A DNA stretch of 51,969 nt from Pseudomonadota bacterium. GTDB taxonomy: Bacteria > Pseudomonadota > Alphaproteobacteria > Rhizobiales > Beijerinckiaceae. Shown here piece by piece: positions 1 through 8,918 of this stretch (position 1 is its first letter; the number at the start of each line of letters is the position of its first letter). The position numbers were made by a program, and so were the translations under genes. Below the pieces are notes generated by a model. It ran no database searches, was not told where the DNA came from, and saw only the letters and a program-made list of their open reading frames with translations. Location of the stretch: assembly GCA_023450615.1 (NCBI GenBank), contig JAEXGT010000009.1, positions 1 through 51,969 of the forward strand, read 5' to 3'.

Positions 1-2170
1 GCCAGCGCACCTCCACCTGCCCGCCAAAGGTGGACAGCGCGCCATGCTTGGCGGCGTTGGTGGTCAGCTCGTGCATGGCCATGCCGATGGGCACGGCGGC
101 CTCGGAGGGCAGCTCCACGGGCGGGCCTTCGATGAGCACGCGGTTGCGGGCTTCGTCCTCGTAGGGGCCGAGTTCGGTTTCCACGAGCTCGCGCAGATCG
201 GCCTTTTGCCAGAGGTCCTCGGTGAGCAGGTTGTGGGTGCGGGCCAGCGAGACGATGCGTCCGACGAAGCCCTGGTAGAAGTCGTCGATGCTGGTGGCGG
301 TGCGGGCGGTGGATCCGACGATGGCCTGGACGGTGGCGAGGGTGTTTTTGACGCGATGGTGGAGCTCGCGGATGAGGAGCTGCTGGCGCTCCTCGGCATG
401 CTTGCGCTCCGTGATGTCCTGAAGCACCCCGGTCATGCCGCTGGGCGTGCCGTCGGGATGGTAGGTGCCCTGTCCCTGCGACGCGACCCAGATCTGCACG
501 TCGTCGCCGAACCGCCGCACGCGATATTCGACGCTGAACTGAGTCTTGTTCTCGATCGCGGCCTGCACGGCTTCGAGTATGCGGGGCAGATCTGCCGGAG
601 CGATGCGCTCGCGCAGCTGCGAGCGCGTGAATCTCGAACCGTGCGGAAGGGAGAAGATCTCGGCTGCTCGGTCCGAGAGGCTGATGATGTCGGTATTTCC
701 ATCAAGCCGCCAATCGCCCATATGGGCCGCTTCGAAGGCGAGACGAAGCTGCTCTTCGCTTTGTCGAAGAGCCTCCTCCGTTATCTTGAGGTCATGGATG
801 TCGACGCTGGTGCCGACCCAACCCTTGAACTCGCCTTTGGCCGAGTGGATCGGGGCTCCCTGGATCAGGTGCCAGCGGTAATCGCCCTGCGCGGACCGAT
901 AGCGCGCCTCCGTCTCGTAGGCGGTGTGGTTGCTGACCACGGGCTTGAGCTCCTCGGTCATCCTGACCCAGTCATCCGGATGAATGGCGGTGGTCCAGCT
1001 GTGACCGAGGGCTTCCTCTGGTTGAAGTCCCGAATAGGTGACCCAGCGCTGGTTGGTGTAGGTGAGTTCCGTGTTGGGATTCAGGATCCACACGAGAGCA
1101 GGCAGGGACTCGGCGATGATCTGGAAGCGCGCTTCCGTCTCGCGCAGGGCCTGTTCCGCCCGTGCTTTCTCCAGGGCGATCCAGGTTCTCTCCGCAACAT
1201 CGACCACGAGAGAGATATCGTCGCTCGGCCAGGCGCGGGGCTGCGATGAGCTGACATAGAATACGGCCATGAGCTTGCCGTTCTTGACCAGCGGCGCGCT
1301 CAGGATCGTCCTTACATTCGCGCTGGTGTAGAAAGCCTGCAGCGCCGGGTCCTGAAGGTTCGGATCGGTCGTCACGTCCTCCGCGAAGACCGGGTGGCCG
1401 CTGCGCAGGGGGCCCATGACGTAAGAAGGAATGTGGCTGAGCTGCTCCGCACGGCCTTCGTTGCTCAGAAGGCCCTTCGACCATTCCCGTTCGACGATGA
1501 TGAGGCCGCGATCCTCGAAGACCTCGCCATAGCCGGTGCTGTCGACCTTCAGGAACTTGGCGAGGCTTTGCGCCGCGGTTTCCATGATGGTGAGAGGGTC
1601 TTCCTCGCTGCCGATCTTGTCGTTGAGCTCCAGCAGGAATTCCTGACGGCGCTGGGCGAGGCTCGCTTCCTCCTTCGCCTTTTCACGCTCCGTCACATCC
1701 AGGAGAACGCCTGCGGTGCGGATGGGCTTGTCTCCGTCGTAGATTGCGCCTCCCCGGGCGAGAACCCGTGCGACGCGGCCATCCGACCGGATGACCCGGT
1801 GCTCGATGTTGAAATCGGTTCGCGTGCGGACGGAATAGGAGATGGCCTGTTCGATGCGCTCCACATCCCCGGGATGGAAGATCCTCTTCAGTTCCTCATA
1901 GGTGAGGGTGGCGTCGGGCGGCAGGCCGAGGGTCGCCTTGAAGGCGGGAGAGCCTGTGACGATGTCGGTTTCCAGGTCGCGTTCCCATGAGCCGAGCTTG
2001 CCGATGTCGAGCGCCATGCGCAGCTTGCTGCTGCTCAGGCGCAGGGCCCGGTTCGCCTCGTTCAGCCGGTTCTCGAGTTCTTCGATCCGTTCCCGGTCGC
2101 CGCGCGGCCGGTTGCTCTCCTTGAGGGAGGGCGTTTCGCCGGATGCCGTTAACGTTCCACGCTTACTCAT
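1..2170 (-). CDS. PAS/GAF multi-sensor HWE-family histidine kinase (3' end outside window)
   Basis: The frame is open from the ATG at 2170 to the window edge, giving 723 visible codons and no stop, so the C-terminus is missing. In order I see a short coiled coil (about 15-45), a PAS fold (about 45-155), a GAF-like region (about 165-320), two further PAS folds (about 335-450 and 460-585), a HisKA_2/HWE dimerisation helix with RELHHRVKN (phospho-acceptor His about 605), and the start of the ATPase domain (HELTTNAAKHG from 700). HWE kinases are soluble or membrane sensors common in Rhizobiales, often responding to light, redox or general stress. No transmembrane segment is visible, so it is probably cytoplasmic. 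No response regulator lies beside it inside the window. Ligand and partner cannot be deduced. The family assignment is secure. Confidence 0.9.
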   Translation of the reverse strand, partial: MSKRGTLTASGETPSLKESNRPRGDRERIEELENRLNEANRALRLSSSKLRMALDIGKLGSWERDLETDIVTGSPAFKATLGLPPDATLTYEELKRIFHPGDVERIEQAISYSVRTRTDFNIEHRVIRSDGRVARVLARGGAIYDGDKPIRTAGVLLDVTEREKAKEEASLAQRRQEFLLELNDKIGSEEDPLTIMETAAQSLAKFLKVDSTGYGEVFEDRGLIIVEREWSKGLLSNEGRAEQLSHIPSYVMGPLRSGHPVFAEDVTTDPNLQDPALQAFYTSANVRTILSAPLVKNGKLMAVFYVSSSQPRAWPSDDISLVVDVAERTWIALEKARAEQALRETEARFQIIAESLPALVWILNPNTELTYTNQRWVTYSGLQPEEALGHSWTTAIHPDDWVRMTEELKPVVSNHTAYETEARYRSAQGDYRWHLIQGAPIHSAKGEFKGWVGTSVDIHDLKITEEALRQSEEQLRLAFEAAHMGDWRLDGNTDIISLSDRAAEIFSLPHGSRFTRSQLRERIAPADLPRILEAVQAAIENKTQFSVEYRVRRFGDDVQIWVASQGQGTYHPDGTPSGMTGVLQDITERKHAEERQQLLIRELHHRVKNTLATVQAIVGSTARTATSIDDFYQGFVGRIVSLARTHNLLTEDLWQKADLRELVETELGPYEDEARNRVLIEGPPVELPSEAAVPIGMAMHELTTNAAKHGALSTFGGQVEVRW

Positions 2171-2219
2171 GCACGCTCACTCTCGGCGGGGCCGGATGTC
2201 ACCGTGACGGCAGGCTCCA

Positions 2220-4331
2220 TCAACCCTGAAATCCTTCAATGCACTTGATGGCGAAAGCATAGGCGAGAGCAACCTCCTCGAGACGGTCGAAGCGTCCCGC
2301 AGCCCCGCCATGGCCCGCATCCATGTTGAGCCTGAGCACGATCGGACCGCCTCCTGTCATCGTCGCCCTGAGCCGCGCCACCCATTTGGCGGGCTCCCAA
2401 TAAGTCACCCTCGGATCCGTAAGCCCGGCAAGCGCCAGGATCGCGGGATAGTCCTGTGGTATTACGTTATCATAGGGCGAATAAGCGAGAATGGTACGAA
2501 AGGCGGCCTCGTCGGATGCCGGATTTCCCCATTCGGGCCATTCGGGCGGGGTGAGGGGCAGTTCCGCATCCAGCATGGTGTTGAGCACGTCAACGAAAGG
2601 CACCTCGGCGATGATACCGGCGAACAGGTCCGGCGCCATGTTGGCGACGGCCCCCATCAGCATGCCGCCCGCGCTGCCGCCATGGGCGACGATCCGCCCA
2701 CGGGACGTATAGCCCGCTTCTGCGAGGGCCTCGCCGCTGGCGATGAAATCCTTGAACGTGTTCGTCTTCTTCTCGCGCTTGCCGTCGAGATACCAGCGCC
2801 AGCCTTTTTCCGTGCCGCCCCGGATATGGGCGATGGCATAGACGAACCCCCGGTCGACAAGGGAGAGGATGCTCGTGCGGAAGCTCGCAGGCATGGACAT
2901 GCCGTAGGAGCCGTAGCCGTAAAGAAGGCACGGCGCCGAGCCGTCAAGCGCAACCTCCCTCCGGTGCAGGATCGAGACCGGCACCTGCTCCCCATCGGGC
3001 GCGGTGGCGAACAGGCGTCGGGTCACGTAATCGGCGGGGTTGTGTCCGCTCGGAATCTCCTGGCGCTTGCGTAAGGTCCGCTCTCCGGTGCGCAGGTTGT
3101 AATCCGTGACCTCGGTCGGCGTGGTCATGGAGGAGTAATGGTAGCGGATCACGTCCGTGTCGAATTCGTAGCCGGGGGTAAAGGCCAGCGAATAGGCTTC
3201 CTCCGGAAAGGCGATGTTCTCCTCGCGGCCGGTGTCGATCTCCCGCAGGACGATCCGCGGATTGGCGTTTTCCCGCTCCAGGCGCACGAGGTAGCGGGCG
3301 AGCGCCACGACGGAGAGGATCATCGTTCCAGGCCGATAGGGGACGAGATCCTTCCAATGGGCCCGGCCGGGTGTCGCGACCGGCGCGGTCATGATCTTGA
3401 AGTCCTCGGCCCCATCGGCGTTCGTGAGGAGGATCAGGCTGTCCCCATGATGCTCCACGTCATATTGCAGCTGGGGCGTGCGGGCCTCGATCAGGCGCGG
3501 CGCGGCGGCGTCGTCCGACCGGTCGAGAAGCCAGACTTCGGAAGTCTCGTGGTCGCTCGCCTCGATCAGAACGAAGGCGTTCGATTGGGTCACCCCGAGC
3601 TTGACGAAGAAGCCCGGATCCTTCTCCTCGTAGATCGCCTGATCCTGGGCCGGATCGGTGCCGATGAGGTGACGCCGCACCCTGACGGGCCGGTGGTTCT
3701 CGTCGAGCTCCACATAATAGAAGCCGGAATTGTCGTTGAGCCAGACGACCCCGCCCGAGGTCTGGGGCACCGCATCGGCGAGATCCTGGCCGGTTTCGAG
3801 GTCCCGGATGCGGATCGTGAAGTATTCGGAGCCCTTTACGTCCGCCCCCCAGGCCAGGAGCCGATGGTTCGGGGAATGATCGGCGCCGCCGAGCTGGAAG
3901 AAGGCGTGGCCCGCGGACTCCTTGTCGCCGTCGAGCATGATCGTCTCATCGCCCCCGTCCCGCGGCTGGCGGCAGACGAGGGGGTGCTGCCCACCTTCGC
4001 GGTAGCGGGTGAAGTAGGCGAAGGGGCCGTCCGGCTGGGGAACGGAAGAATCGTCTTCCTTGATGCGTCCGCGCATCTCGGCCACGAGCTTGGCCTGAAA
4101 GTCCTCCGTGCCGGCGAAAGCGGCGGCGGCATAGGCGTTCTCCTGCTCCAGGCAGGCGCGGATGGACGAATCGAGGACGGTGGGATCCTTCAGAACCTCC
4201 TTCCAGTTCTCATCCTTCAGCCAGGCATAATCGTCCTGGATCTTCACCCCATGCACCTCAAAGCGATGCGGCCTTACCGGCGTGACCGGCGCAGGAGGGA
4301 GAGGACGGGAGGGAAGGCGCTCGATTTTCAT
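2220..4331 (-). CDS. ptrB: S9 family oligopeptidase B-like serine peptidase
   Basis: A 703-residue prolyl-oligopeptidase family enzyme. The N-terminal half is a beta-propeller that filters substrates by size. The C-terminal alpha/beta-hydrolase domain carries GGSAGG with nucleophile Ser553, LTDPRV with Asp639, and DAGHGG with His674, which is a complete triad. Oligopeptidase B cleaves short peptides after Arg/Lys, usually in the cytoplasm, and no signal peptide is seen. An upstream in-frame ATG at 4394 would add 21 residues. I prefer 4331 because the extension is not family-like and the DNA just before it (TATGCATAAT on the minus strand, about 4365-4375) looks like a -10 element. Neither start has a strong ribosome site. 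The gene stands alone, with mucR divergent about 430 bases away. Confidence 0.9.
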   Translation of the reverse strand: MKIERLPSRPLPPAPVTPVRPHRFEVHGVKIQDDYAWLKDENWKEVLKDPTVLDSSIRACLEQENAYAAAAFAGTEDFQAKLVAEMRGRIKEDDSSVPQPDGPFAYFTRYREGGQHPLVCRQPRDGGDETIMLDGDKESAGHAFFQLGGADHSPNHRLLAWGADVKGSEYFTIRIRDLETGQDLADAVPQTSGGVVWLNDNSGFYYVELDENHRPVRVRRHLIGTDPAQDQAIYEEKDPGFFVKLGVTQSNAFVLIEASDHETSEVWLLDRSDDAAAPRLIEARTPQLQYDVEHHGDSLILLTNADGAEDFKIMTAPVATPGRAHWKDLVPYRPGTMILSVVALARYLVRLERENANPRIVLREIDTGREENIAFPEEAYSLAFTPGYEFDTDVIRYHYSSMTTPTEVTDYNLRTGERTLRKRQEIPSGHNPADYVTRRLFATAPDGEQVPVSILHRREVALDGSAPCLLYGYGSYGMSMPASFRTSILSLVDRGFVYAIAHIRGGTEKGWRWYLDGKREKKTNTFKDFIASGEALAEAGYTSRGRIVAHGGSAGGMLMGAVANMAPDLFAGIIAEVPFVDVLNTMLDAELPLTPPEWPEWGNPASDEAAFRTILAYSPYDNVIPQDYPAILALAGLTDPRVTYWEPAKWVARLRATMTGGGPIVLRLNMDAGHGGAAGRFDRLEEVALAYAFAIKCIEGFQG

Positions 4332-4763
4332 GAAACTGTCCGGGTCCGGGGCTTGGGCAGGGGTGATTATGCATACATAACTCGGATTTCCCATGTGGGG
4401 TCCGTGCTTGGGCTTACGGCATCTTTACATCGGTCCTCAAGTTCACGTCTTTTTAGCTACTTCTTCTGATCGGAGGGATGACGAATTCAGTATTGTGTTG
4501 CTGTGACCCGTTTTCTCGTTTCGCGTCCGTTAAACCTGCGTTTATTGCACACTGAAAGTTGACCCGAAGTTTTCCAAAGTTTTCCTTTGAATGATCTTGT
4601 GTTCCATGTGAATTTGACATACCTGAACGGGCGGGCACGAACTCTGTGCGTACAAGGTGCGGTTCAAGAATGATGCAAGCATTGCTTGCGTCATGACTGC
4701 TCGAAATTAGGGGCCGAAAGGCATTTGAGCTGTTCTTGTGGGCCGGAAAGGAAGAAAATCAAA
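4332..4763. other. Divergent intergenic region between oligopeptidase and mucR
   Basis: 432 bases without a convincing gene, more AT-rich than the flanks and rich in TTT/AAA steps. MucR proteins are known to bind AT-rich DNA and often regulate their own gene, so this is a plausible autoregulatory region. A TTGACA at 4614-4619 has no good -10 at 17 bases. A TATGCATAAT-like element on the minus strand near 4370 could serve the peptidase. The ORFs crossing it have no family likeness. Confidence 0.5.
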
Positions 4764-5192
4764 ATGAGCGACACTATCGCCTCGTCGAACTACATTGAGC
4801 TGGCTGCAGATATCGTCTCGGCCTACGTGAGCAACAATTCCGTTCCTTCGTCCGATCTGCCGATGCTGATCAACGAAGTCCATTCCGCTCTCATGCGCGT
4901 GGGCGGCGGCACCGTCGAGGCTCCGACCGAGGCTCCGAAGCCGGCTGTTCCCGTGAAGAAGTCCGTCACCCCCGACTACATCGTCTGTCTGGAAGACGGC
5001 AAGAAGTTCAAGTCGCTGAAGCGCCACCTGCGCACGCAGTACAACATGACCCCCGAGCAATACCGCGAGAAGTGGGCTCTTCCGGTCGATTATCCGATGG
5101 TCGCTCCGAACTACGCAAAGGCTCGCTCCGAGCTGGCGAAGGAAATGGGTCTCGGCCAGCAGCGCCGCAAGCGCCGCTCCTCGCGCGGCTAA
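4764..5192 (+). CDS. mucR: MucR/Ros family transcriptional regulator
   Basis: A 142-residue DNA-binding protein of the Ros/MucR family, global regulators of exopolysaccharide, motility and cell-cycle genes in Rhizobiales. The N-terminal half (about 5-50) is the oligomerising helical segment. The C-terminal half carries the single zinc-finger-like domain beginning YIVCLEDGKKFKSLKRHL, followed by the family signature MTPEQYREKW and YPMVAPNYA. The second finger Cys is Asp and the last His of the classical Ros finger is Gln. This resembles MucR relatives reported to fold with altered or no zinc coordination. The ATG at 4764 has a GGAAG ribosome site. A longer frame starting at 4686 adds residues atypical of the family, so I reject it. 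A strong intrinsic terminator follows at once. Confidence 0.95.
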   Translation: MSDTIASSNYIELAADIVSAYVSNNSVPSSDLPMLINEVHSALMRVGGGTVEAPTEAPKPAVPVKKSVTPDYIVCLEDGKKFKSLKRHLRTQYNMTPEQYREKWALPVDYPMVAPNYAKARSELAKEMGLGQQRRKRRSSRG

Positions 5193-5212
5193 GTCCTGCG
5201 AACTCGTTCAAA

Positions 5213-5237
5213 GGCCGCCCTCCGGGGCGGCTTTTTT
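5213..5237 (+). terminator. Rho-independent terminator of mucR
   Basis: A GC-perfect stem GCCGCCC/GGGCGGC (5214-5220 with 5225-5231) with a short loop is followed by six T at 5232-5237. It lies 20 bases after the mucR stop. Confidence 0.9.
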
Positions 5238-5419
5238 ATTGGAGGACTCAAGGTTTCCAGGACGCTTTCATCGTGGCGTTTCTTGGTCCGCGAGCAGCTT
5301 TGCTCGACTTATCCTCATTCTTATCAACAGTTTTGAATCTCGTTGACAACTAGGAATATGAGCCCACTATCGTGAGTGGAGGGACGAGTCCTTTCTTTCT
5401 TTATTTATAGGAACAAAAC

Positions 5420-6388
5420 ATGAACAAAAATGAGAACGAGAATGTTCATCAAGCAATTGCCCCGGCTGGACACTCCCCGTCACGAAAGTCCGGAAAATCA
5501 AGGCGTGTCAGGCAATCGAGAGGCCTCGGCGGCCCTGTTCAGCCGAGATCGGGAAGCGATCCCCTGCCGGGAGAGGCGTCTCGCCTTTTGGTTGTGCTGG
5601 ACCAAGCGGAAACTCGCGTCATAGTCGATCCGACGGACGAGGGAAGGCTCATCGTCCACAGGAAGCGCGCAGGCATTTCGGTCGGCGCGGGGTGCTTCGG
5701 AATCGCGGCTGCCGAGACCTTGGTCCGGCGGGATCTCGCCAGTTGGCAGCGCGGCGCGGCCGGGCCGGCACAGCTCGTCCTGAGCGAGCCAGGACGCTCC
5801 TTGCTGCGGCGGCGCGCCTGCGCGGATGAGCCGGAGTTGGCTTTCCTGCATCAGCACCGGGAAACCGTCAGCGCCACAATCCACACCGAGACCGGCCTAA
5901 GCCGGGTGCGCATGGATACGGAGGAAAGCCCGCTCGACTGGCTGCGCCGCCGCAAGGACCGCAACGGAGCGCCCATGATCGACGAGGCCGCCTATCAGGC
6001 GGGTGAAAGGCTGCGCACGGATATCATGCTGGCGGGACTTCTGCCTGGGGTCACGGCCCGGTGGGACGCCATGCCCTCCGGCGGCCCGGCCTCTCCGTCG
6101 GACGCCACGGACCGTATGATCGCCGCTCGCCAGCGCATCCGGCATGCCTTCGATGCGGTGGGCTCCGACTTCAGTGACCTGCTCATGGATCTGTGCGGAT
6201 TCCTCAAGGGCCTGGAGCAGATCGAGCGCGAGAGGGGATGGCCGCAGCGTTCCGCCAAGATCGTGGTGCGCCTCGCGCTGGCGCGGCTTGCCGAGCATTA
6301 CGGCATCGAGGCCGCAGCCCGGGGACCGGCGGCCTCCCGCGGCATCAAGACGTGGCGGGCGGTGGTGATCGAGGGCGGACGCGCCTAG
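5420..6388 (+). CDS. DUF6456 domain protein, probable regulator
   Basis: A 322-residue protein. The last 150 residues carry the DUF6456 pattern: ESPLDWLRRRKDRNG, a central GERLRTD, then conserved helices ending in LARLAEHYG. The middle (about 55-130) could be a degenerate winged helix, and the first 50 residues are basic and disordered-looking. The ATG at 5420 follows AGGA at good distance. DUF6456 proteins are widespread in Rhizobiales and lack a settled role. I recall, without being able to check, that the RcGTA activator GafA and Caulobacter GafZ carry a related C-terminal domain. If so, this could be the regulator of the GTA cluster at 21.6 kb. The gene is monocistronic and its stop codon abuts a dispersed repeat. 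Confidence 0.8.
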   Translation: MNKNENENVHQAIAPAGHSPSRKSGKSRRVRQSRGLGGPVQPRSGSDPLPGEASRLLVVLDQAETRVIVDPTDEGRLIVHRKRAGISVGAGCFGIAAAETLVRRDLASWQRGAAGPAQLVLSEPGRSLLRRRACADEPELAFLHQHRETVSATIHTETGLSRVRMDTEESPLDWLRRRKDRNGAPMIDEAAYQAGERLRTDIMLAGLLPGVTARWDAMPSGGPASPSDATDRMIAARQRIRHAFDAVGSDFSDLLMDLCGFLKGLEQIERERGWPQRSAKIVVRLALARLAEHYGIEAAARGPAASRGIKTWRAVVIEGGRA

Positions 6389-6486
6389 AGCATCGAACGC
6401 AAGAGTGGGCACCGGTTTTGCGTGACAAGATGCGCCCAAACAAAAGCCTAAAGCAGTGGACGTGAGGTCGATTTCACGTCCGATGC
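6388..6486. repeat. Dispersed Rhizobiales-type palindromic repeat, copy 1
   Basis: It begins at the DUF6456 stop with GAGCATCG, continues through an AGTGGGCACCGGTTTT core, and ends in a perfect hairpin GGACGTGA/TCACGTCC and CGATGC. A shorter relative with the same GAGCATCG...AGTGG...CGATGC frame occurs at 23828-23872. This resembles the intergenic mosaic repeats known in many Rhizobiales genomes. It may act as a weak bidirectional terminator between the convergent DUF6456 and sufE genes. Confidence 0.65.
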
Positions 6487-6501
6487 CTTAGAGGGCAGGG
6501 A

Positions 6502-6930
6502 TCACAGGGCGGCCTGGGCCGTCTGCGCATCGTGACGGATGCGCTCCACCATAGATCTGACGCCGTTCGACCGTTGCGGCGTCAGATGCTCCGCGAGGCC
6601 GAGTTCCTTGAACAGGCCGAGGGCGTCCGTGGCCAGGGCCTCCTCGGGGGTCTTGCCGTTGTAGAGAGCAATCATCAGGGCCACGAGGCCGCGCACGATA
6701 TGGGCGTCGCTGTCTCCGAGGAGGTGAAGCGCGGGCTTGCCTTGGGAGTGGTCGAGGCGGGTTTCGAGCCAGACCTGGCTTGCGCAGCCGCGCACCTTGT
6801 TGGCGTCGGTATGGGCCTCGTCCGGCAGCGGCTCCATCATCCGCCCCAGCTCGATCACATAGCGATAGCGCTCTTCCCAGTCGTCGAGCAGCTCGAAATT
6901 GGAGACGATTTCGTCAATGGTCGGCAGCAT
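6502..6930 (-). CDS. sufE: SufE family Fe-S cluster sulfur-acceptor protein
   Basis: A 142-residue SufE protein. It accepts persulfide sulfur from the cysteine desulfurase SufS and delivers it to the SUF scaffold for cytoplasmic Fe-S cluster assembly. The acceptor Cys49 sits in VRGCASQVW, the family signature, and length is typical. The ATG at 6930 has AGGGAT at ideal spacing. The in-frame ATG at 6957 has none. No other suf gene is nearby, which is common for the second sufE copy of Rhizobiales. The convergent DUF6456 gene ends about 115 bases away across a repeat. Confidence 0.93.
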   Translation of the reverse strand: MLPTIDEIVSNFELLDDWEERYRYVIELGRMMEPLPDEAHTDANKVRGCASQVWLETRLDHSQGKPALHLLGDSDAHIVRGLVALMIALYNGKTPEEALATDALGLFKELGLAEHLTPQRSNGVRSMVERIRHDAQTAQAAL

Positions 6931-6999
6931 GGCATCCCTGCTTTGTCTGCCGGTCATATAATCATGGCGGAGGCTTTTGGCGACCGGGGAGGCCGCATA

Positions 7000-7338
7000 T
7001 CAGCCGCGAGGCTTATGCGTTGCAGGCGCGCGGTCCTCGGGGCTCAGGGTATCGGAGGGCTTCGAGGAAGCGGGCGTGAGGCCGGACGTGGTGAGGATCT
7101 TGTCGACCACCGCCTCCTTGGCGCTGTCGGGGAGCGCCTGCCACACGGTTTCGAGGTGCCCAGGCGATCCGTTCGCCGGGGACGGCGTCGTTGCGGGCGC
7201 GGCCTGTTCCGTCGGCTTCGGAGCAAAGAAGCTCTGGAGCGGATCCGGCCCTTCACCGCGCTGGCGGACGGGCGAATAGTAAAAGATCGCGCCGACGATG
7301 AGGACAAAACGCAGAATTGAAAACATTGGGCGGACCAT
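7000..7338 (-). CDS. Small single-pass membrane protein upstream of sufE
   Basis: A 112-residue protein with one N-terminal transmembrane helix (ILRFVLIVGAIFYYSP, about residues 8-23) and a Pro/Ala/Lys-rich periplasmic or cytoplasmic tail without recognised motifs. It lies about 70 bases upstream of sufE on the same strand. Rhizobiales often have a small DUF5330-type membrane protein beside sufE, and this may be a divergent relative, but similarity is not strong enough to assign it. An ATG at 7326 is an equally possible start. Function unknown. Confidence 0.6.
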   Translation of the reverse strand: MVRPMFSILRFVLIVGAIFYYSPVRQRGEGPDPLQSFFAPKPTEQAAPATTPSPANGSPGHLETVWQALPDSAKEAVVDKILTTSGLTPASSKPSDTLSPEDRAPATHKPRG

Positions 7339-7687
7339 GCCTTAAACGAATGAAAGGTGATGCATCATAACGTGCCGGACGGGGCCCGCGTAGGCGATGG
7401 AACGGGAACCTGCGAACAGGATGAACGAAAGGTTAAACGGCAGGTCTCTTTCCCTGGGCCCGTTAAGACCTTTGAAATGCAAGGAAAATGAAATGCGGTT
7501 CGCTCCCCTCGCGGCTCAGTCGCCATTCTTTCATTCGTTTGGAGGCATGACGGGGGGTGAGGAAAGGGAACGGGTTTAGCGTTCGTTAAAGTGGCTCTGC
7601 CACGCTTTCGACAAGAAGAGGGAGGAGCGGCTTTCCATGCTCTCACCCGTGACCCTGCGGCGCGGCTGGAGGGGGATGGGGAGGATC
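7339..7687. other. Divergent promoter region, no gene seen
   Basis: 349 bases between divergent genes. A 60-codon frame at 7397-7579 has no ribosome site and no family likeness. Two GTTAA-containing elements (about 7433 and 7468) are too far apart for a canonical full CtrA site. Nothing else is recognised. Confidence 0.4.
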
Positions 7688-8572
7688 ATGAAGAGGCAGC
7701 GCTCTTCCAAGAACAGGACGATGCTTGTGCGTGACGTTTTCGCTGTTGATCCGGATGACGATATGGAATTGCCCGCCGTTGTACGGCGGAAGCCTTCGCC
7801 GCGTCCCCAGCAGAAGCGTTCCACAAGGCAGGCTCCTCGTAAGGTCGGCGCGGGCGAGCGTCTCCTCGCGCAGGCTCTGAAGCATCCCGGCCGTGTGGCG
7901 GCCTCCGTGCTCCTGACCGGCTGTGCGGGCATGATCGCATGGAACGCGCTGCTCCTGCAGAATGTCCGCCATCCTGCGCCGCTGTTCACCCAGCAGGGCC
8001 CGTCCGGCGGAGCGGCTCCCGCGCCGATGCAGGTGGAGGCGTCGGAGCAGCCTCTCCCGCCGACCCGGCCTGGAGCCGAAGCTCCTGAGGCACATGCCAT
8101 GGCGGTGCAGGAACCCTATGCTCCGCCTCCGCCGGTCGAGGCTGCTCCGGCGCCGGTTGCTCCTGCTTCGCGCCCCGCGCAGCGCAGCGGCCTCACTGAC
8201 CTCATCCGCAACAACGGAACGCCGAGCGCCGCGCCGCAGCGCACGCAGCAGGCGGCTGTTCAGGCTCCGGCTCCCGCGCCGTCCCGCGCGACGACCGTGC
8301 GCGATCCCATCGCCGAAATGATCCGCCTCGGAGGCCCGGTGCCGACACCTCCGGCCAATGTGCTTCGTCCCGAAGGCGGGGACATCGTCCTTGCAGGCCA
8401 GCGCGCGCTTGCTCGGTTAGGCTATGGCGTGAAGGTGGATGGAGCCATGGGCCCAGGAACCCGTCAGGCCATCGAGCGCTTCGAGCAGGACAGGCGCTTG
8501 CCCGTCACCGGCACGCTCAATGCACGCACTGCGCGTGAACTCTCCTCCTTGTCGGGCATTGCCGTCCAGTAA
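7688..8572 (+). CDS. Membrane-anchored peptidoglycan-binding domain protein
   Basis: A 294-residue protein. It has a basic cytoplasmic N-terminus (about 1-70), one hydrophobic segment (VAASVLLTGCAGMIAWNALLL, roughly 72-92), a long Pro/Ala/Gln linker of low complexity, and a C-terminal PG_binding_1 domain with LARLGYGVKVDGAMGPGTRQAIERFE followed by the typical TGTLNARTARELSSL. The domain binds cell-wall peptidoglycan, so the protein probably tethers the inner membrane to the wall across the periplasm. The ATG at 7688 follows GGGGAGG closely. Further upstream in-frame starts (7637, 7676) are possible. The stop overlaps the next start (TAATG), so it is translationally coupled to the DUF1491 gene. 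Confidence 0.8.
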   Translation: MKRQRSSKNRTMLVRDVFAVDPDDDMELPAVVRRKPSPRPQQKRSTRQAPRKVGAGERLLAQALKHPGRVAASVLLTGCAGMIAWNALLLQNVRHPAPLFTQQGPSGGAAPAPMQVEASEQPLPPTRPGAEAPEAHAMAVQEPYAPPPPVEAAPAPVAPASRPAQRSGLTDLIRNNGTPSAAPQRTQQAAVQAPAPAPSRATTVRDPIAEMIRLGGPVPTPPANVLRPEGGDIVLAGQRALARLGYGVKVDGAMGPGTRQAIERFEQDRRLPVTGTLNARTARELSSLSGIAVQ

Positions 8573-8913
8573 TGGCTCGCTTGCGCTCCGATTTCTGGGT
8601 GTCCGCCTATTTGCGCCGTTGCGGCGTGGAGGGGATCGATGCCGCGCTGCGCAAGCGCGGCGCCGCAGAAGCCGGAGCGATTTTCGTGAAGATCGATCAT
8701 CTCGACGGCACGGCGAGCCTCTATGGACCTGCCCCGCAGCTTTTCGTCGAGGACACGAGCGAGCGCCTCTTCGCGCCGATCCTGCAGGGTGTGATGCCGC
8801 TCGACGTTGAAGAGCGGATGGCCAAGGAACTGCGTTTCGATTCCGATCTCTGGCTGGTGGAGGTGGACGACCGCCAGGGCCGCCACTTCCTCGATCTCGC
8901 CCCCGACGCCTGA
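8572..8913 (+). CDS. DUF1491 family protein
   Basis: A 113-residue soluble protein of DUF1491. Diagnostic features are the opening RLRSDFWVSAYLRRC, the central RGAAEAGAIFVK and the terminal DLWLVEVDDRQGRHFLDL. The family is confined largely to alphaproteobacteria and has no established function. The start codon shares a base with the stop of the peptidoglycan-binding gene, so the two are co-translated, a pairing that may point to an envelope-related role. It converges on the DUF2336 gene with only 5 bases between stops. Confidence 0.9.
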   Translation: MARLRSDFWVSAYLRRCGVEGIDAALRKRGAAEAGAIFVKIDHLDGTASLYGPAPQLFVEDTSERLFAPILQGVMPLDVEERMAKELRFDSDLWLVEVDDRQGRHFLDLAPDA

Positions 8914-8918
8914 CTTCT

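Noticed and set aside
44..1249. 401-codon plus-strand frame opposite the left-edge kinase
   Set aside because: The minus strand encodes clear PAS and HWE domains throughout.
3138..4469. 443-codon plus-strand frame opposite the oligopeptidase
   Set aside because: Shadow of a gene with intact catalytic triad.
7397..7579. 60-codon plus-strand frame in the 7.3-7.7 kb gap
   Set aside because: No ribosome site, no hydropathy or family pattern.
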